Positions 42,455-52,427 of a stretch of DNA of 64,000 bases are shown here, one piece after another. The stretch comes from Bradyrhizobium manausense (GTDB lineage Bacteria > Pseudomonadota > Alphaproteobacteria > Rhizobiales > Xanthobacteraceae), in contig NZ_JAFCLG010000005.1 in NCBI RefSeq assembly GCF_018129685.1, forward strand, positions 186,001-250,000, given 5' to 3'. Below the pieces are notes generated by a model. The model was not told the origin of the DNA. It did no database searches and saw only the letters and a program-made list of their open reading frames with translations. Each line of letters starts with the position of its first letter. The first letter of the stretch is position 1. A program made the position numbers and the translations under genes.

Positions 42455-43435
42455 ATGTCACTCGATTCGGACATCATCGTCGATCGCCGCAGGATCCGCC
42501 GAAAGCTGACGTTCTGGCGCGTGATGGCCGCGCTGATCGCGATCGCGGCGATCGCGGGCTTTGCGCTGGTCATGACGCCTGGTGCACGAGGCACGTTTGC
42601 TTCCGCCGGCGCAATCGCGCGTGTGCAGATCGACGGCCTGATCCGCAGCGATGCCGAGCGCACGCGCGCGCTGGAGCGGCTGGAGAATTCGCAGGCCGCA
42701 GCCGTCATCGTCCACGTCAACTCGCCGGGCGGCACCACCGCCGGCTCCGAGCAGCTGTTTGATTCACTGACGCGCCTGAAGGCGAAGAAGCCGCTGGTCG
42801 TCGTCGTCGAAGGTCTTGCCGCCTCGGGCGGCTACATCACCGCGATCGCGAGCGACCACATCATCGCCCAGCAGAGCTCGCTTGTCGGCTCGATCGGCGT
42901 GCTGTTCCAGTTTCCCAATTTCAGCGAGCTGTTGAAGACGATCGGCGTCAAGGTCGAGGAAGTGAAGTCCACGCCGCTGAAGGCCGCGCCCAACGGCTTT
43001 GAGCCGACCAGCCCGGAAGCGCGCGCCGCGCTCGATGCGCTGGTGAAGGACTCCTATGCCTGGTTCAAGGATCTGGTGAAGCAGCGCCGTGGCATGGATG
43101 ACACGCAGCTCGAAAAAGTCGTCGATGGCCGCGTCTTCACCGGGCGCCAGGCGATCGACCTCAAGCTGATCGATCAGCTCGGCGACGAGAAAACCGCGGT
43201 GACCTGGCTCGAGGAGCAGAAGGGCGTCAAGAAGGGGCTTTCGGTGCGCGATTACAAGCTCGAGCCCCGCTTCAGCGACCTGCCGTTCCTCAGGACCGCA
43301 GCCTCAGTGACGCTGGAAGCGCTTGGATTCAGCGCGATTGCGCATCAGATCGAGCAGTCAGGCGTTGCGCAGGCGGTCGATCGCGCCGGACTCGACGGGA
43401 TGCTGGCCCTGTGGCAGCCGGCGGGGTCGAATTGA
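42455..43435 (+). CDS. sppA: Signal peptide peptidase SppA, short form
   Basis: Encodes 326 residues, the length of single-domain SppA proteins. It cleaves leftover signal peptides in the inner membrane. A membrane anchor spans about 24-46 (ALIAIAAIAGFALVMTPGAR). The catalytic domain has VHVNSPGGTTAGSEQLFDSL, the Lys/Ser dyad region VVEGLAASGGYITAIASDHI and the nucleophile segment AQQSSLVGSIGVLFQFPNF. ATG 42455 has TTGGAG upstream. ihfB follows after 182 bases with no gene between. Confidence 0.93.
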   Translation: MSLDSDIIVDRRRIRRKLTFWRVMAALIAIAAIAGFALVMTPGARGTFASAGAIARVQIDGLIRSDAERTRALERLENSQAAAVIVHVNSPGGTTAGSEQLFDSLTRLKAKKPLVVVVEGLAASGGYITAIASDHIIAQQSSLVGSIGVLFQFPNFSELLKTIGVKVEEVKSTPLKAAPNGFEPTSPEARAALDALVKDSYAWFKDLVKQRRGMDDTQLEKVVDGRVFTGRQAIDLKLIDQLGDEKTAVTWLEEQKGVKKGLSVRDYKLEPRFSDLPFLRTAASVTLEALGFSAIAHQIEQSGVAQAVDRAGLDGMLALWQPAGSN

Positions 43436-43617
43436 CCGGAAATTGCCGGGACAACGCGAGGTCAAGACCTTTTTCCCGTCTGGCGAGTAGTCGCGCAGCC
43501 CGCTTTTTCGGCATTTGTCACGCATTTTCACGACGCCCAATCTTCATTTAGCGTCTTGACAGATCAAGGTATTTTCACGGAAATGGTCATCCGCACGCTT
43601 CCGGGTCCTATCTCTCG

Positions 43618-43923
43618 ATGATCAAATCCGAACTTGTTCAGCGTATCGCCGAGCACAACCCGCATCTGTACCAGCGGGATGTCGAGAACATTGTGAATGC
43701 GATTCTCGAAGAGATCGTAGCGGCACTCGCGCGCGGTGACCGCGTCGAGCTGCGCGGCTTCGGCGCTTTCTCGGTCAAGCATCGCCCCGCGCGCGCCGGC
43801 CGCAATCCGCGCACCGGCGCTCATGTCCCCGTCGATCAGAAGAGCGTTCCGTTCTTCAAGACCGGCAAGGAAATGCGCGAGCGGCTGAACCGCGATCATC
43901 CGGATCCTGGCGCCCCGGACTGA
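43618..43923 (+). CDS. ihfB: Integration host factor beta subunit
   Basis: Encodes 101 residues. With IhfA it bends DNA sharply and supports sigma-54 promoters, recombination and nucleoid structure. [60 protein letters not shown] and [20 protein letters not shown] show the two helices and the DNA-binding arm with Pro in the NPRTG tip. The C-terminus (DHPDPGAPD) is slightly extended. Confidence 0.96.
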   Translation: MIKSELVQRIAEHNPHLYQRDVENIVNAILEEIVAALARGDRVELRGFGAFSVKHRPARAGRNPRTGAHVPVDQKSVPFFKTGKEMRERLNRDHPDPGAPD

Positions 43924-43994
43924 CGCTGTCGTCCGGACTTAACCTGATGGCCGCATGATGCGGCAGCAAGCTTGATTCAAGACGAGCGATCGCG

Positions 43995-44387
43995 ATGCGA
44001 AAATTCCTGACCGCGCTGATCGTGATTCCGCTGGCTCTGGTCCTGGTGACTTTTGCGGTGTCCAACCGGCATTTCGTCACGGTCTCTTTCGATCCCTTCA
44101 TGGCTGCCGATCCGGCCCTGTCGGTCACGCTGCCGCTATTCATGCTGCTGATCCTGGTGGCGGCCCTCGGTGTCATCGTCGGCGGATGCGCCGTCTGGTT
44201 CGGCCAGCGGCGCTGGCGGCGGGCTGCACGCCGGCATGAGGCGGATGCCCGGGCCGCCCGGGTCGAGCTGGCCGATCTGCGGGCCCAGACGGCCCCGGCA
44301 AAGCCCGAGGCCCAGCGCCTGCCCGTTCCCTCCGGGATGGGGCTTTACGGGCCCATCGGGCAAGACAAGCAGCGCGCGACGTTGTAG
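43995..44387 (+). CDS. LapA-domain (DUF1049) membrane protein
   Basis: Encodes 130 residues with two membrane helices, about 4-22 (FLTALIVIPLALVLVTFAVS) and 44-68 (SVTLPLFMLLILVAALGVIV), separated by NRHFVTVSFDPF, which is typical of LapA/DUF1049. A basic and then coiled C-terminal part (QRRWRRAARRHEADARAARVE) faces the cytoplasm. In E. coli LapA works with LapB in LPS quality control. Whether this distant homologue does so is not known. It lies between ihfB and trpF on the same strand. Confidence 0.85.
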   Translation: MRKFLTALIVIPLALVLVTFAVSNRHFVTVSFDPFMAADPALSVTLPLFMLLILVAALGVIVGGCAVWFGQRRWRRAARRHEADARAARVELADLRAQTAPAKPEAQRLPVPSGMGLYGPIGQDKQRATL

Positions 44388-44450
44388 AAGCGGCCCGACC
44401 TGAAACCCGTTTCCCGGCCGCCGCTTGCGGCCTTCACGCGCTTTGAGACC

Positions 44451-45106
44451 ATGTCCCTGCTCGTCAAAATCTGCGGCCTGTCCACGGGCGAGACGCTCGA
44501 AACGGCGCTCGATGCGGGCGCCGAAATGGTGGGGTTCGTGTTCTTTCCGCCGTCGCCCCGGCATGTCTCGCTGGAAGCGGCGCGGGATCTCGGCCGCCAG
44601 GTGAAACGGCGCGCGCTTAAAGTGGCGCTCACCGTCGATGCCGACGACGCCACGCTCGACAACATCATGGACGCGCTGTCGCCGGATATCTTCCAGCTGC
44701 ACGGCAGGGAGAGCGTGGCGCGGTTGCGCGACATCAGCCAAAAGTTCGGCCGTCCCGTGATGAAGGCCGTGGCGGTCGCGGCATCGGCTGATCTCGCCGT
44801 GTTGCCCGGCTACGCCGCGGTCGCCGACCGCATCCTGTTCGATGCCCGGCCGCCCAAGGACGCCACGCGGCCGGGCGGGTTGGGTGCGCCCTTCGATTGG
44901 CATCTGCTCGAAAACCTTGAGCTGAAAGTGCCGTATATGGTTTCGGGCGGTCTGCATGCGGGGAACGTCGCTGAAGCCGTGCGCGTCACCCGCGCCGGCG
45001 GCGTCGACGTCTCCTCCAGTGTCGAGAGCGCTTCCGGCGTCAAGGATCCGGAGCTGATCAAGGCCTTCATTCGCGCCGCGCGCGCCACCCAAGAATTGAG
45101 CGTCCG

Positions 45107-45110
<4 letters not shown>
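44451..45110 (+). CDS. trpF: Phosphoribosylanthranilate isomerase
   Basis: Encodes 219 residues, a TIM barrel for the third step of the tryptophan branch. [20 protein letters not shown] gives the catalytic cysteine (KICG), [19 protein letters not shown] the central strand, [23 protein letters not shown] the catalytic Asp and phosphate loop, and [20 protein letters not shown] plus [19 protein letters not shown] the phosphate-binding end. Its stop overlaps the trpB start by 4 bases. Confidence 0.97.
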
Positions 45111-46324
<1,214 letters not shown>

Positions 46325-46345
46325 GGCGTGTGTCGCACTCTCTTC

Positions 46346-46395
46346 ACCTCTCCCCGTTGGGGAGAGGTCGGCTGCGCAGCGGCCGGGTGAGGGGG
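46346..46395. repeat. Left inverted repeat of the DUF559 cassette
   Basis: A 50-base unit: ACCTCTCCCC-GTT-GGGGAGAGGT, then CGGCTGCGCAGCGGCCG, then GGTGAGGGGG. It is the inverse of 46749-46798 with about five differences. Each unit can itself fold into a hairpin. Confidence 0.85.
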
Positions 46396-46403
46396 CTCTC
46401 CAC

Positions 46404-46748
46404 TCACTCGAACTTTAGTGATGTCCGGACCAGTTCGAGAACACCCTCAAGATTTTCGAACACGTCTGTGTTCGAGACACGAAGGACGAGGAAGCCGCAG
46501 GCTTCGAGCACTTTGGTCCTGGCGTCATCACGTTCAATCTCGGTCGGGCTGGAATGCGTGACGCCATCGACTTCAACGATGAGCTTTCCGTCCAGCGTCA
46601 CGAAATCGACGACGTACCGGTCAACGGGATGCTGGCGGCGAAACTTCCAGCGGGCAAGCTGCCGGTTGCGCAACGCCTGCCAAAGCCTGGCTTCCGCGCT
46701 CGTCTGCGACTCGCGGAGCCGCCGCGCTCTCGACTTGAACCTCTCCAT
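46404..46748 (-). CDS. DUF559 endonuclease-like protein between inverted repeats
   Basis: Encodes 114 residues. DUF559 proteins belong to the PD-(D/E)XK nuclease-like group. RARRLRESQTSAEARLWQAL, RNRQLARWKFRRQHPVDRYV, VDFVTLDGKLIVEVDGVTHS and TKVLEACGFLVLRVSNTDVF are characteristic, with probable metal residues Asp48, Glu59 and Asp61. The open frame continues far upstream of ATG 46748, but that part is antisense trpA. The ATG touches the right inverted repeat, and the repeat's GTGAGGGGG provides the ribosome site. It interrupts trpB-trpA in reverse orientation. Function is unknown; a mobile cassette is inferred from the architecture. Confidence 0.82.
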   Translation of the reverse strand: MERFKSRARRLRESQTSAEARLWQALRNRQLARWKFRRQHPVDRYVVDFVTLDGKLIVEVDGVTHSSPTEIERDDARTKVLEACGFLVLRVSNTDVFENLEGVLELVRTSLKFE

Positions 46749-46798
46749 CCCCCTCACCCGGCTGCTTCGCAGCCGACCTCTCCCCGGCGGGGAGAGGT
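46749..46798. repeat. Right inverted repeat of the DUF559 cassette
   Basis: CCCCCTCACCCGG, CTGCTTCGCAG, CCGACCTCTCCCC-GG-CGGGGAGAGGT, the mirror of 46346-46395. It ends 22 bases before trpA. Confidence 0.85.
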
Positions 46799-46820
46799 AT
46801 AGCACAGCGGCCGCCGAATC

Positions 46821-47657
46821 ATGACCACGCGTATCGACACCCGTTTTGCCGAGCTGAAGAAGCAGGGCCGCCCGGCCTTCGTCACCTATGTGATGGCCGG
46901 CGATCCCGATCTTGCGACCTCGCTCGAGATCGTCAAGGCGCTGCCCAAGGCAGGCTCCGACGTCATCGAGCTCGGCATTCCCTTCACCGATCCGATGGCG
47001 GATGGTCCTTCGATCCAGGCGGCGGGTCTGCGCGCGCTCAAGGGTGGCATGACCTTGAGGAAGACGCTCGATCTCGTGCGCGACTTCCGCAAGGACGACA
47101 ATGTCACGCCGCTGGTGCTGATGGGTTATTACAATCCGATCTACATCTACGGCGTCGACAAGTTTTTGGCTGATGCCAAGTCGTCGGGCGTTGACGGCCT
47201 GATCATCGTCGATTTGCCGCCGGAGGAAGACGACGAGCTCTGCATTCCCGCGCTGAAGGCGGGGCTGAACTTCATTCGCCTCGCGACCCCAACGACCGAC
47301 GACAAGCGCCTGCCTGCGGTGCTCGCGAACACGTCGGGCTTTGTCTATTACGTTTCCATCGCCGGCATCACCGGTGCGGCGGCGGCCGACGCGAATGTCG
47401 TCGGTGAAGCCGTCGCGCGCATCAAGCGGCACACCACGCTGCCGATCTGCGTTGGTTTTGGCATTCGTACGCCGGAGGCGGCGCGCGCCCTCGCCGAAAA
47501 GGCCGATGGTTCGGTGGTCGGCACCGCGCTGGTCGATGCGCTCAAGAACAGCCTCGACTCCGAGGGACGGGCCACCGCCAAAACCGTTAACGCGGTGGCC
47601 GAGCTGACCGCCGCCCTGGCCCAGGGCGTCAGGGCAGCAAAACAAGTGGCCGAATAG
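46821..47657 (+). CDS. trpA: Tryptophan synthase alpha chain
   Basis: Encodes 278 residues. It splits indole-3-glycerol phosphate and channels indole to TrpB. The catalytic Glu is in [20 protein letters not shown], with the Asp in [11 protein letters not shown], and the phosphate end is [19 protein letters not shown] and [20 protein letters not shown] with [11 protein letters not shown]. The ATG at 46821 lies just beyond the right repeat of the DUF559 cassette, and no good ribosome site is visible, so translation may be weaker or depend on the repeat structure. Confidence 0.97.
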   Translation: MTTRIDTRFAELKKQGRPAFVTYVMAGDPDLATSLEIVKALPKAGSDVIELGIPFTDPMADGPSIQAAGLRALKGGMTLRKTLDLVRDFRKDDNVTPLVLMGYYNPIYIYGVDKFLADAKSSGVDGLIIVDLPPEEDDELCIPALKAGLNFIRLATPTTDDKRLPAVLANTSGFVYYVSIAGITGAAAADANVVGEAVARIKRHTTLPICVGFGIRTPEAARALAEKADGSVVGTALVDALKNSLDSEGRATAKTVNAVAELTAALAQGVRAAKQVAE

Positions 47658-47687
47658 GCCATAATTCCGCTCTAGCTCTTGAGTTTG

Positions 47688-47736
47688 AGCATGATCTGGT
47701 CGGAAAGCCGCTTCACACTTTTCCGGATCATGCTCT
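47688..47736. repeat. Long hairpin repeat (GAGCATGATC type)
   Basis: GAGCATGATC-TGGT-CGGAAA, a 13-base loop region, TTTCCG-GATCATGCTC. Arms of 10 and 6 bases pair exactly. This is a known-looking interspersed hairpin of rhizobial genomes and may stop transcription between trpA and accD. Confidence 0.75.
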
Positions 47737-47832
47737 AAGGCGGGCGACACGGTGGCTTGCCGGGCAACGGCCCGGCCGCCATATAGTTCTTCAGGCGGCC
47801 CTCGCGCAGGGGCCAGCGCATCGGAGCAAACC

Positions 47833-48774
47833 ATGAACTGGCTTACCAATGTGGTCCGGCCGAAGATCCGCAACATGCTGCGGCGGGAGACGCCGGAGAA
47901 TCTCTGGATCAAGTGCCCGGATTCCGGACAGCTCGTGTTCTACAAGGATGTCGAGGCCAACCAGTTCGTCATCCCCGGCTCGAACTACCACATGCGCATG
48001 GGCGCTGTGGCTCGGTTGAAGTCGATCTTCGACAACGAGACCTGGTTCGACGTCGCGCTGCCCGAGGTCACGCCCGATCCGCTGAAGTTTCGCGACGAGA
48101 AGAAATATGTCGACCGCATCAAGGATGCGCGCGCGCGCACCAATCTGAATGACGCGATCAAGGTCGGCTACGGCAAGCTCGAAGGCGCCGGCGTCGTCGT
48201 CGCCGTGCAGGATTTCGATTTCATGGGCGGCTCGCTTGGCATGGCCGCAGGCGAAGCCATCGTGCGCGGGCTCGAGCTCGCGGTCGAGAAGAAGTCGCCG
48301 TTCATCGTTTTCGCGGCTTCCGGCGGCGCGCGCATGCAGGAAGGCATCCTGTCGCTGATGCAGATGCCGCGCACCACGGTCGCCGTCCAGATGCTGCGCG
48401 AAGCCAAGCTGCCCTACATCGTCGTGCTGACCAACCCGACCACCGGCGGTGTCACCGCATCCTATGCGATGCTCGGCGACGTGCAGATCGCCGAGCCCGG
48501 CGCCCTGATCGGCTTTGCCGGCGCGCGCGTGATCGAGCAGACCATTCGCGAAAAGCTGCCGGAAGGTTTCCAGCGCGCGGAGTATCTGAAAGAGCACGGC
48601 ATGGTCGACATGGTCGTGCATCGCCATGAGCTGCGTCCGACCCTGGCGCGGTTGTGCCGCCTGCTGACCAAGGCGCCGGCGCTTGATGGTGCCTCGAAAT
48701 CGGTCCAGCCGGTCACAACCCCGGCGCAGATCGTCTCGGCTCCCGAGACGGCGCCGGCTGCGCCCCACGCGTGA
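47833..48774 (+). CDS. accD: Acetyl-CoA carboxylase carboxyltransferase beta subunit, degenerate zinc ribbon
   Basis: Encodes 313 residues from ATG 47833 with CGGAG upstream; the open frame from 47752 is not family-like. It moves the carboxyl group from biotin to acetyl-CoA with AccA. The crotonase core is intact ([75 protein letters not shown]). The N-terminal zinc ribbon keeps only Cys28; the E. coli positions Cys30, Cys46 and Cys49 are Ser31, Ile47 and Ser50. The folC GTG overlaps its stop. The alanine/proline-rich tail is longer than usual. Confidence 0.97.
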   Translation: MNWLTNVVRPKIRNMLRRETPENLWIKCPDSGQLVFYKDVEANQFVIPGSNYHMRMGAVARLKSIFDNETWFDVALPEVTPDPLKFRDEKKYVDRIKDARARTNLNDAIKVGYGKLEGAGVVVAVQDFDFMGGSLGMAAGEAIVRGLELAVEKKSPFIVFAASGGARMQEGILSLMQMPRTTVAVQMLREAKLPYIVVLTNPTTGGVTASYAMLGDVQIAEPGALIGFAGARVIEQTIREKLPEGFQRAEYLKEHGMVDMVVHRHELRPTLARLCRLLTKAPALDGASKSVQPVTTPAQIVSAPETAPAAPHA

Positions 48775-50114
48775 ACGCCTCCGCGGACAGCGCAAAACCG
48801 CCGCTCGATGAACTGATTGGGCGGCTGTCGGCCCTGCATCAGAAACGCATCGATCTCGGCCTCGAGCGGATGCACCGGTTGCTCGAGCGGCTCGGTCACC
48901 CCGAGCTCAAGCTGCCGCCGGTGATCCACGTTGCCGGCACCAACGGCAAGGGCTCGACGGTGGCCTATCTGCGCGCGACGCTGGAGGCCGCGGGCCTGCG
49001 CGTCCACGCCTACACCTCGCCCTATCTCGTGCGCATCAACGAATGCTTTCGGCTTGGCCGTGTCGGCGGAGGCGCGCTGGTCTCCAACGACGAATTGCGC
49101 GCGGCTCTGGAAGAGGTCGAGCGCGTCAATGCCGGCGAGCCTGCGACGGTGTTCGAGCTGAAAACCGCGGCCGCGTTCCTCCTGTTCGCGCAAAATCCTG
49201 CCGATGCGGTGCTGCTCGAAGTCGGCCTCGGCGGCCGGCTCGATTCCACGAATGTGGTCGATACGCCTGCAGCCTGCGTGGTCACGCCCGTCAGCATGGA
49301 CCACATGGATTTTCTCGGCGACACGCTGGCGTCGATCGCCGGCGAGAAGGCCGCGATCATCAAGCGCGGTGTGCCCGTGATCTGCGCCGAGCAGGCGCCT
49401 GACGCGATGGTCGTGATCGAGGCGCAGGCCAAGCGCATGCGTGCGCCGTTGTTCGCGGCCAACGAAAGCTGGCACGTCAATGTCGAGCACGGCCGCCTGG
49501 TCTATTCCGACGAGCGTGGCCTGATGGATCTCGCCGCGCCGCGCCTGTTCGGCCGTCATCAGTTCGACAACGCGGGCCTTGCGATTGCGACGTTGCGCGC
49601 CATCCCGACGTTCAAGGTCAACCAGACAGCGTTCGAGGCCGGCATCGTCGGTGCCGAATGGCCGGCACGGATGCAGCGTCTGACCGCGGGTGAGCTGCTC
49701 GCCTGGGGACCGCAGGGCTCGGAGATCTGGCTCGACGGCGGGCACAATGCCGAAGGCGGCCGGGTCGCAGCCGCTGCGCTTGGCGATCTCGAAGAGCGGG
49801 TGTCGCGGCCGCTGGTGGTGATCGCGGGCATGATGGCCAACAAGGACGCGCAGGCGTTTCTGGCCAATTTTGCCGGCTTGACCCGTCACGTCATTGCAGT
49901 GCCGATTCCCGACACCGACAACGCGATGCCGGTGGGTCGCCTTGCCGATGCCGTCCGCAGCCTCGGCATGCGCGTCGAAATCGCGCCCGGCATCGAGGCG
50001 GCGCTGCGGGCTTTGTCGAAGCTCGCCTACGAGGTGCCGCCGCGCATCCTGATCACCGGTTCGCTCTATCTTGCAGGCCATGTGCTCGGCCTCAACGGCA
50101 CGCCTCCTGCATGA
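48771..50114 (+). CDS. folC: Bifunctional folylpolyglutamate/dihydrofolate synthase
   Basis: Encodes 447 residues. It adds glutamate to dihydropteroate and to folates. The P-loop is [20 protein letters not shown], then [20 protein letters not shown], the Mur-ligase-like [49 protein letters not shown] and the C-domain start [22 protein letters not shown] 48771 overlaps the accD stop (GTGA). It is placed after accD as in many proteobacteria. Confidence 0.97.
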   Translation: MNASADSAKPPLDELIGRLSALHQKRIDLGLERMHRLLERLGHPELKLPPVIHVAGTNGKGSTVAYLRATLEAAGLRVHAYTSPYLVRINECFRLGRVGGGALVSNDELRAALEEVERVNAGEPATVFELKTAAAFLLFAQNPADAVLLEVGLGGRLDSTNVVDTPAACVVTPVSMDHMDFLGDTLASIAGEKAAIIKRGVPVICAEQAPDAMVVIEAQAKRMRAPLFAANESWHVNVEHGRLVYSDERGLMDLAAPRLFGRHQFDNAGLAIATLRAIPTFKVNQTAFEAGIVGAEWPARMQRLTAGELLAWGPQGSEIWLDGGHNAEGGRVAAAALGDLEERVSRPLVVIAGMMANKDAQAFLANFAGLTRHVIAVPIPDTDNAMPVGRLADAVRSLGMRVEIAPGIEAALRALSKLAYEVPPRILITGSLYLAGHVLGLNGTPPA

Positions 50115-50121
50115 GAGCCAC

Positions 50122-50207
50122 GTAGCCCGGATGGAGCGCAGCGCAATCCGGGACGTGTCGCCAAGAAGTTAGAGTCCCGGATTACGCTGCGCTCAATCCA
50201 GGCTACG
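50122..50207. repeat. Inverted repeat pair (GTAGCCCGGAT type)
   Basis: GTAGCCCGGATGGAGCGCAG and TGCGCTCAATCCAGGCTAC face each other, with inner AATCCGGGA / TCCCGGATT. It fills the folC-phosphoesterase gap and ends 9 bases before that gene's ATG. Half units are at 9049 and 50991. Confidence 0.8.
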
Positions 50208-50216
50208 GTGACCCCA

Positions 50217-50957
50217 ATGCGTTTTGCCGCGATCGCCGACGTGCATGGAAACTATCTCGCCCTGGGGGCGGTGCTCAACGACATCCGTGCCCTTGGGATC
50301 ACCGACATCGTCAATCTCGGCGACATGCTGAGCGGCCCGCTCGATGCTGTCAGGACCATCGAGATGCTGATGCCGCTCGACGCCGTGCATGTGCTCGGCA
50401 ATCACGACCGCTATCTGCTCGATCGTCCGCCGGAGAAGATGGGCTCGTGGGATCGCCCCGCGCATGCACAGCTCAATGCGGCGCAACTCGACTGGCTGCG
50501 CGCGCAGCCGATGACGCGCGTGTTTCGGGATCAGGTCTTTCTCTGTCATGCGACGCCCGGAAATGACGAGATCTATTGGCTCGATACCGTGCATCCCGAC
50601 GGCACGGTCGCGCTATCGCCGCTCGATCGCATTGAGAAGTTCGCGCAAGGCATCACGCAGTCGCTGATCCTCTGCGCCCACACTCATCTCGCCCGCGCCG
50701 TACGACTTCGCGATGGCAGGCTGATCGTCAATCCCGGCAGCGTCGGCAGCCCCGGCTATCGCGACGTGCATCCATTCCCACATCTCGTCGAAGCCGGCAC
50801 GCCGCATGCGCGCTACGCGATCCTCGAACGCGTTGACGGTGCCTGGCAAGCGACGTTCCGCCAGATCGCCTACGACCATGAAACGATGGCCGCGCTCGCC
50901 CGCCGCAACAATCAGCCGGAGCTGGCGCACGCATTGGCGACGGGGTGGATCAGATAG
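50217..50957 (+). CDS. Metallophosphoesterase (YfcE-like)
   Basis: Encodes 246 residues from ATG 50217; a GTG at 50208 lies in the repeat edge. The metal ligands are recognisable in order: Asp8 and His10 (AIADVHGNYLAL), the bridging Asp in IVNLGDMLSGP, Asn-His-Asp in VLGNHDRYLL, His in FLCHATPGNDE, and the closing ILCAHTHLARAVRLRDG and LIVNPGSVGSPGYRD. Enzymes of this group are phosphodiesterases or phosphatases with varied substrates; none can be named here. No strong ribosome site is visible because the repeat abuts the start. Confidence 0.85.
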   Translation: MRFAAIADVHGNYLALGAVLNDIRALGITDIVNLGDMLSGPLDAVRTIEMLMPLDAVHVLGNHDRYLLDRPPEKMGSWDRPAHAQLNAAQLDWLRAQPMTRVFRDQVFLCHATPGNDEIYWLDTVHPDGTVALSPLDRIEKFAQGITQSLILCAHTHLARAVRLRDGRLIVNPGSVGSPGYRDVHPFPHLVEAGTPHARYAILERVDGAWQATFRQIAYDHETMAALARRNNQPELAHALATGWIR

Positions 50958-50990
50958 ACGTATCCGGGAATATTGCCGCAAGGAGGACGG

Positions 50991-51023
50991 CCCCGGATTA
51001 CGCTTCGCTCCATCCGGGCTACC
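50991..51023. repeat. Half repeat (GTAGCCCGGAT type)
   Basis: CCCCGGATTACGCTTCGCTC followed by CATCCGGGCTAC, one compact copy of the unit at 50122. Confidence 0.7.
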
Positions 51024-51026
51024 GGC

Positions 51027-51067
51027 TTGACTCAGATAATATGCACGCTTAGTATAAGCACGCATAT
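51027..51067 (+). promoter_or_regulatory. Sigma-70 promoter overlapped by a 29-bp MarR operator
   Basis: TTGACT (51027-51032), 17 bases, TAGTAT (51050-51055). A dyad at 51039-51067 (ATATGC-AC-GCTTA-GTA-TAAGC-AC-GCATAT) has 11 of 13 arm bases symmetric and covers the -10 and the expected start of transcription. It ends 17 bases before the SRPBCC gene, whose operon encodes a MarR protein, so autorepression is likely. Confidence 0.75.
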
Positions 51068-51084
51068 GAAAGGGAGGTCATGCC

Positions 51085-51510
51085 ATGAACGACGAAAACA
51101 CCTGGCGGTGCGAATACGCGACCGAGACGTCGGCAAGCCCGGAGACGATCTGGCGTATTTTTCGCGATGTCGCTGCCTGGAAAAACTGGAACGCGGGCAT
51201 CGAGCAGATTGACATCGACGGCCCTTTCGTGACCGGCACCTGGTTCACGATGAAGCCGCCCGGCGAGAATCCGCTGCGCTCGCAACTCGTCGACGTGCGC
51301 GAGAACGTCTGCTTCGTCGATGAAACGCGGGTGGGTGATCTCGCCATCCTCGTTGCCCATCGGATCGAACCGCTTGGCCCGCAGCGGACGCGCATCGTCT
51401 ACGCGGTCGATGCAAGCGGCCCGCAGGCCGCCGAGATTGGCCCAGCAGTTTCCGCCGATTTCCCCGAAGTGCTGGCGAGCCTTGTCAAACTGGCTGAGGG
51501 GGCGCGATGA
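51085..51510 (+). CDS. SRPBCC (START/Bet v1-like) protein
   Basis: Encodes 141 residues with AAAGGGAGG upstream. The helix-grip fold begins WRCEYATETSASPETIWRIF, then RDVAAWKNWNAGIEQIDIDG, PFVTGTWFTMKPPGENPLRS and ILVAHRIEPLGPQRTRIVYA. Such domains bind hydrophobic ligands or act as polyketide cyclase-like enzymes. The tight link with a MarR regulator (4-base overlap) suggests response to a small aromatic or lipophilic compound. No ligand can be named. Confidence 0.85.
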   Translation: MNDENTWRCEYATETSASPETIWRIFRDVAAWKNWNAGIEQIDIDGPFVTGTWFTMKPPGENPLRSQLVDVRENVCFVDETRVGDLAILVAHRIEPLGPQRTRIVYAVDASGPQAAEIGPAVSADFPEVLASLVKLAEGAR

Positions 51511-51983
51511 CGAAGCCACCCCTGCCGACCCGCCTTTCCGGGCCGGCCGAAAGCCCGGGCTTCCTGCTTTGGAAGATCTCGAACGCTTGGCAGCGCCGGT
51601 TGCGGGTGGCCCTTCAGCCCTACGAGCTCACCCATTCCCAATTCGTGCTGCTGGCGACCGCGACCTGGTTCGGCGCTCAGGAAACGCTGACCCAGGCCCG
51701 GCTCTCTCAGCTCAGCGGCATCGACCCAATGACCACGTCGCAAGTGTTGCGCGCGCTGGAAGCAGCTGGGTTGATCGAGCGGATCGATCATCCTCATGAC
51801 CCGCGCGCCAAAGCGATTACGGTCACCAAGACGGGCCGCGATCTCGCACGGAAGGCTGTCGTGGCCGTCGAAGACGCCGACGCTGCGTTCTTCAAGCCGT
51901 TGGCGTCCGACACCAAGCGGTTGGTTGCGATGTTTCAGGCGCTCGTCGAAGGCAATGAGCGCACTGAAGCAGGCGACAAATAA
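51507..51983 (+). CDS. MarR-family transcriptional regulator
   Basis: Encodes 158 residues. The winged helix-turn-helix is clear: NAWQRRLRVALQPYELTHSQ, FVLLATATWFGAQETLTQAR, LSQLSGIDPMTTSQVLRALE and LIERIDHPHDPRAKAITVTK. It overlaps the SRPBCC stop by ATGA. It probably represses its own operon through the 29-bp dyad at 51039. No cysteine is found in the sensor region, so oxidation sensing as in OhrR is unlikely and ligand binding is more probable. Confidence 0.9.
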   Translation: MTKPPLPTRLSGPAESPGFLLWKISNAWQRRLRVALQPYELTHSQFVLLATATWFGAQETLTQARLSQLSGIDPMTTSQVLRALEAAGLIERIDHPHDPRAKAITVTKTGRDLARKAVVAVEDADAAFFKPLASDTKRLVAMFQALVEGNERTEAGDK

Positions 51984-52008
51984 AACGGCCGGTGATGAGC
52001 CGGCCGTT
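51984..52008 (-). terminator. Terminator of trxA, possibly bidirectional
   Basis: Stem AACGGCCGG / CCGGCCGTT, 9 bp with a 7-base loop. On the minus strand TTTTATTTG follows, suiting trxA. On the plus strand it begins right after the MarR stop, but its 3' side lacks a T-run. Confidence 0.8.
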
Positions 52009-52037
52009 ACAGAATTCGCCAGTGCTTGCGACGTGGA

Positions 52038-52358
52038 TCAGACCGCCGACGTGATCCACTGCTGAAGCTTCGCCTTCGGCGCCGCGCCGACTTGGCGGGA
52101 GGCCATCTCGCCGCCCTTGAAGATCATCAGGGTCGGGATCGACATCACGCCGTACTTGGACGCAGTCTTCGGGCTCTCGTCGACGTTGAGCTTCACGATC
52201 TTGACCTTGTCGCCCATCGCGCCGGCGATCTCGTCGAGGGCGGGCGCGATCATGCGGCAGGGGCCGCACCATTCGGCCCAGAAATCGACGACCACGGGGC
52301 CGTTCGCCTTGAGCACTTCGGCTTCGAAATCGCTATCGGAAACCTTGCTAACGGCCAT
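52038..52358 (-). CDS. trxA: Thioredoxin 1
   Basis: Encodes 106 residues, the standard Trx1 length. It reduces disulfides in ribonucleotide reductase and other cytoplasmic proteins. The active site is [21 protein letters not shown], and the cis-proline segment [15 protein letters not shown] is intact. The ATG at 52358 has AGGTACTCC upstream. It lies 69 bases after the addA stop on the same strand; the genes addB-addA-trxA are commonly linked in alphaproteobacteria. Confidence 0.97.
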   Translation of the reverse strand: MAVSKVSDSDFEAEVLKANGPVVVDFWAEWCGPCRMIAPALDEIAGAMGDKVKIVKLNVDESPKTASKYGVMSIPTLMIFKGGEMASRQVGAAPKAKLQQWITSAV

Positions 52359-52427
52359 TGGAGTACCTCACACGGTTGAAAGAGAATCGGCGCGACCTGG
52401 AATCGCGCCGGGGATCATGGCGTCAAC

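Noticed and set aside
43556..43584. TTGACA 17 bases before GGAAAT upstream of ihfB as a promoter
   Set aside because: The -10 match is poor; listed only as a weak possibility.
46749..47912. Upstream part of the long minus-strand frame that ends in DUF559
   Set aside because: It runs antisense to trpA; only the last 114 codons, after the repeat, resemble a protein family.
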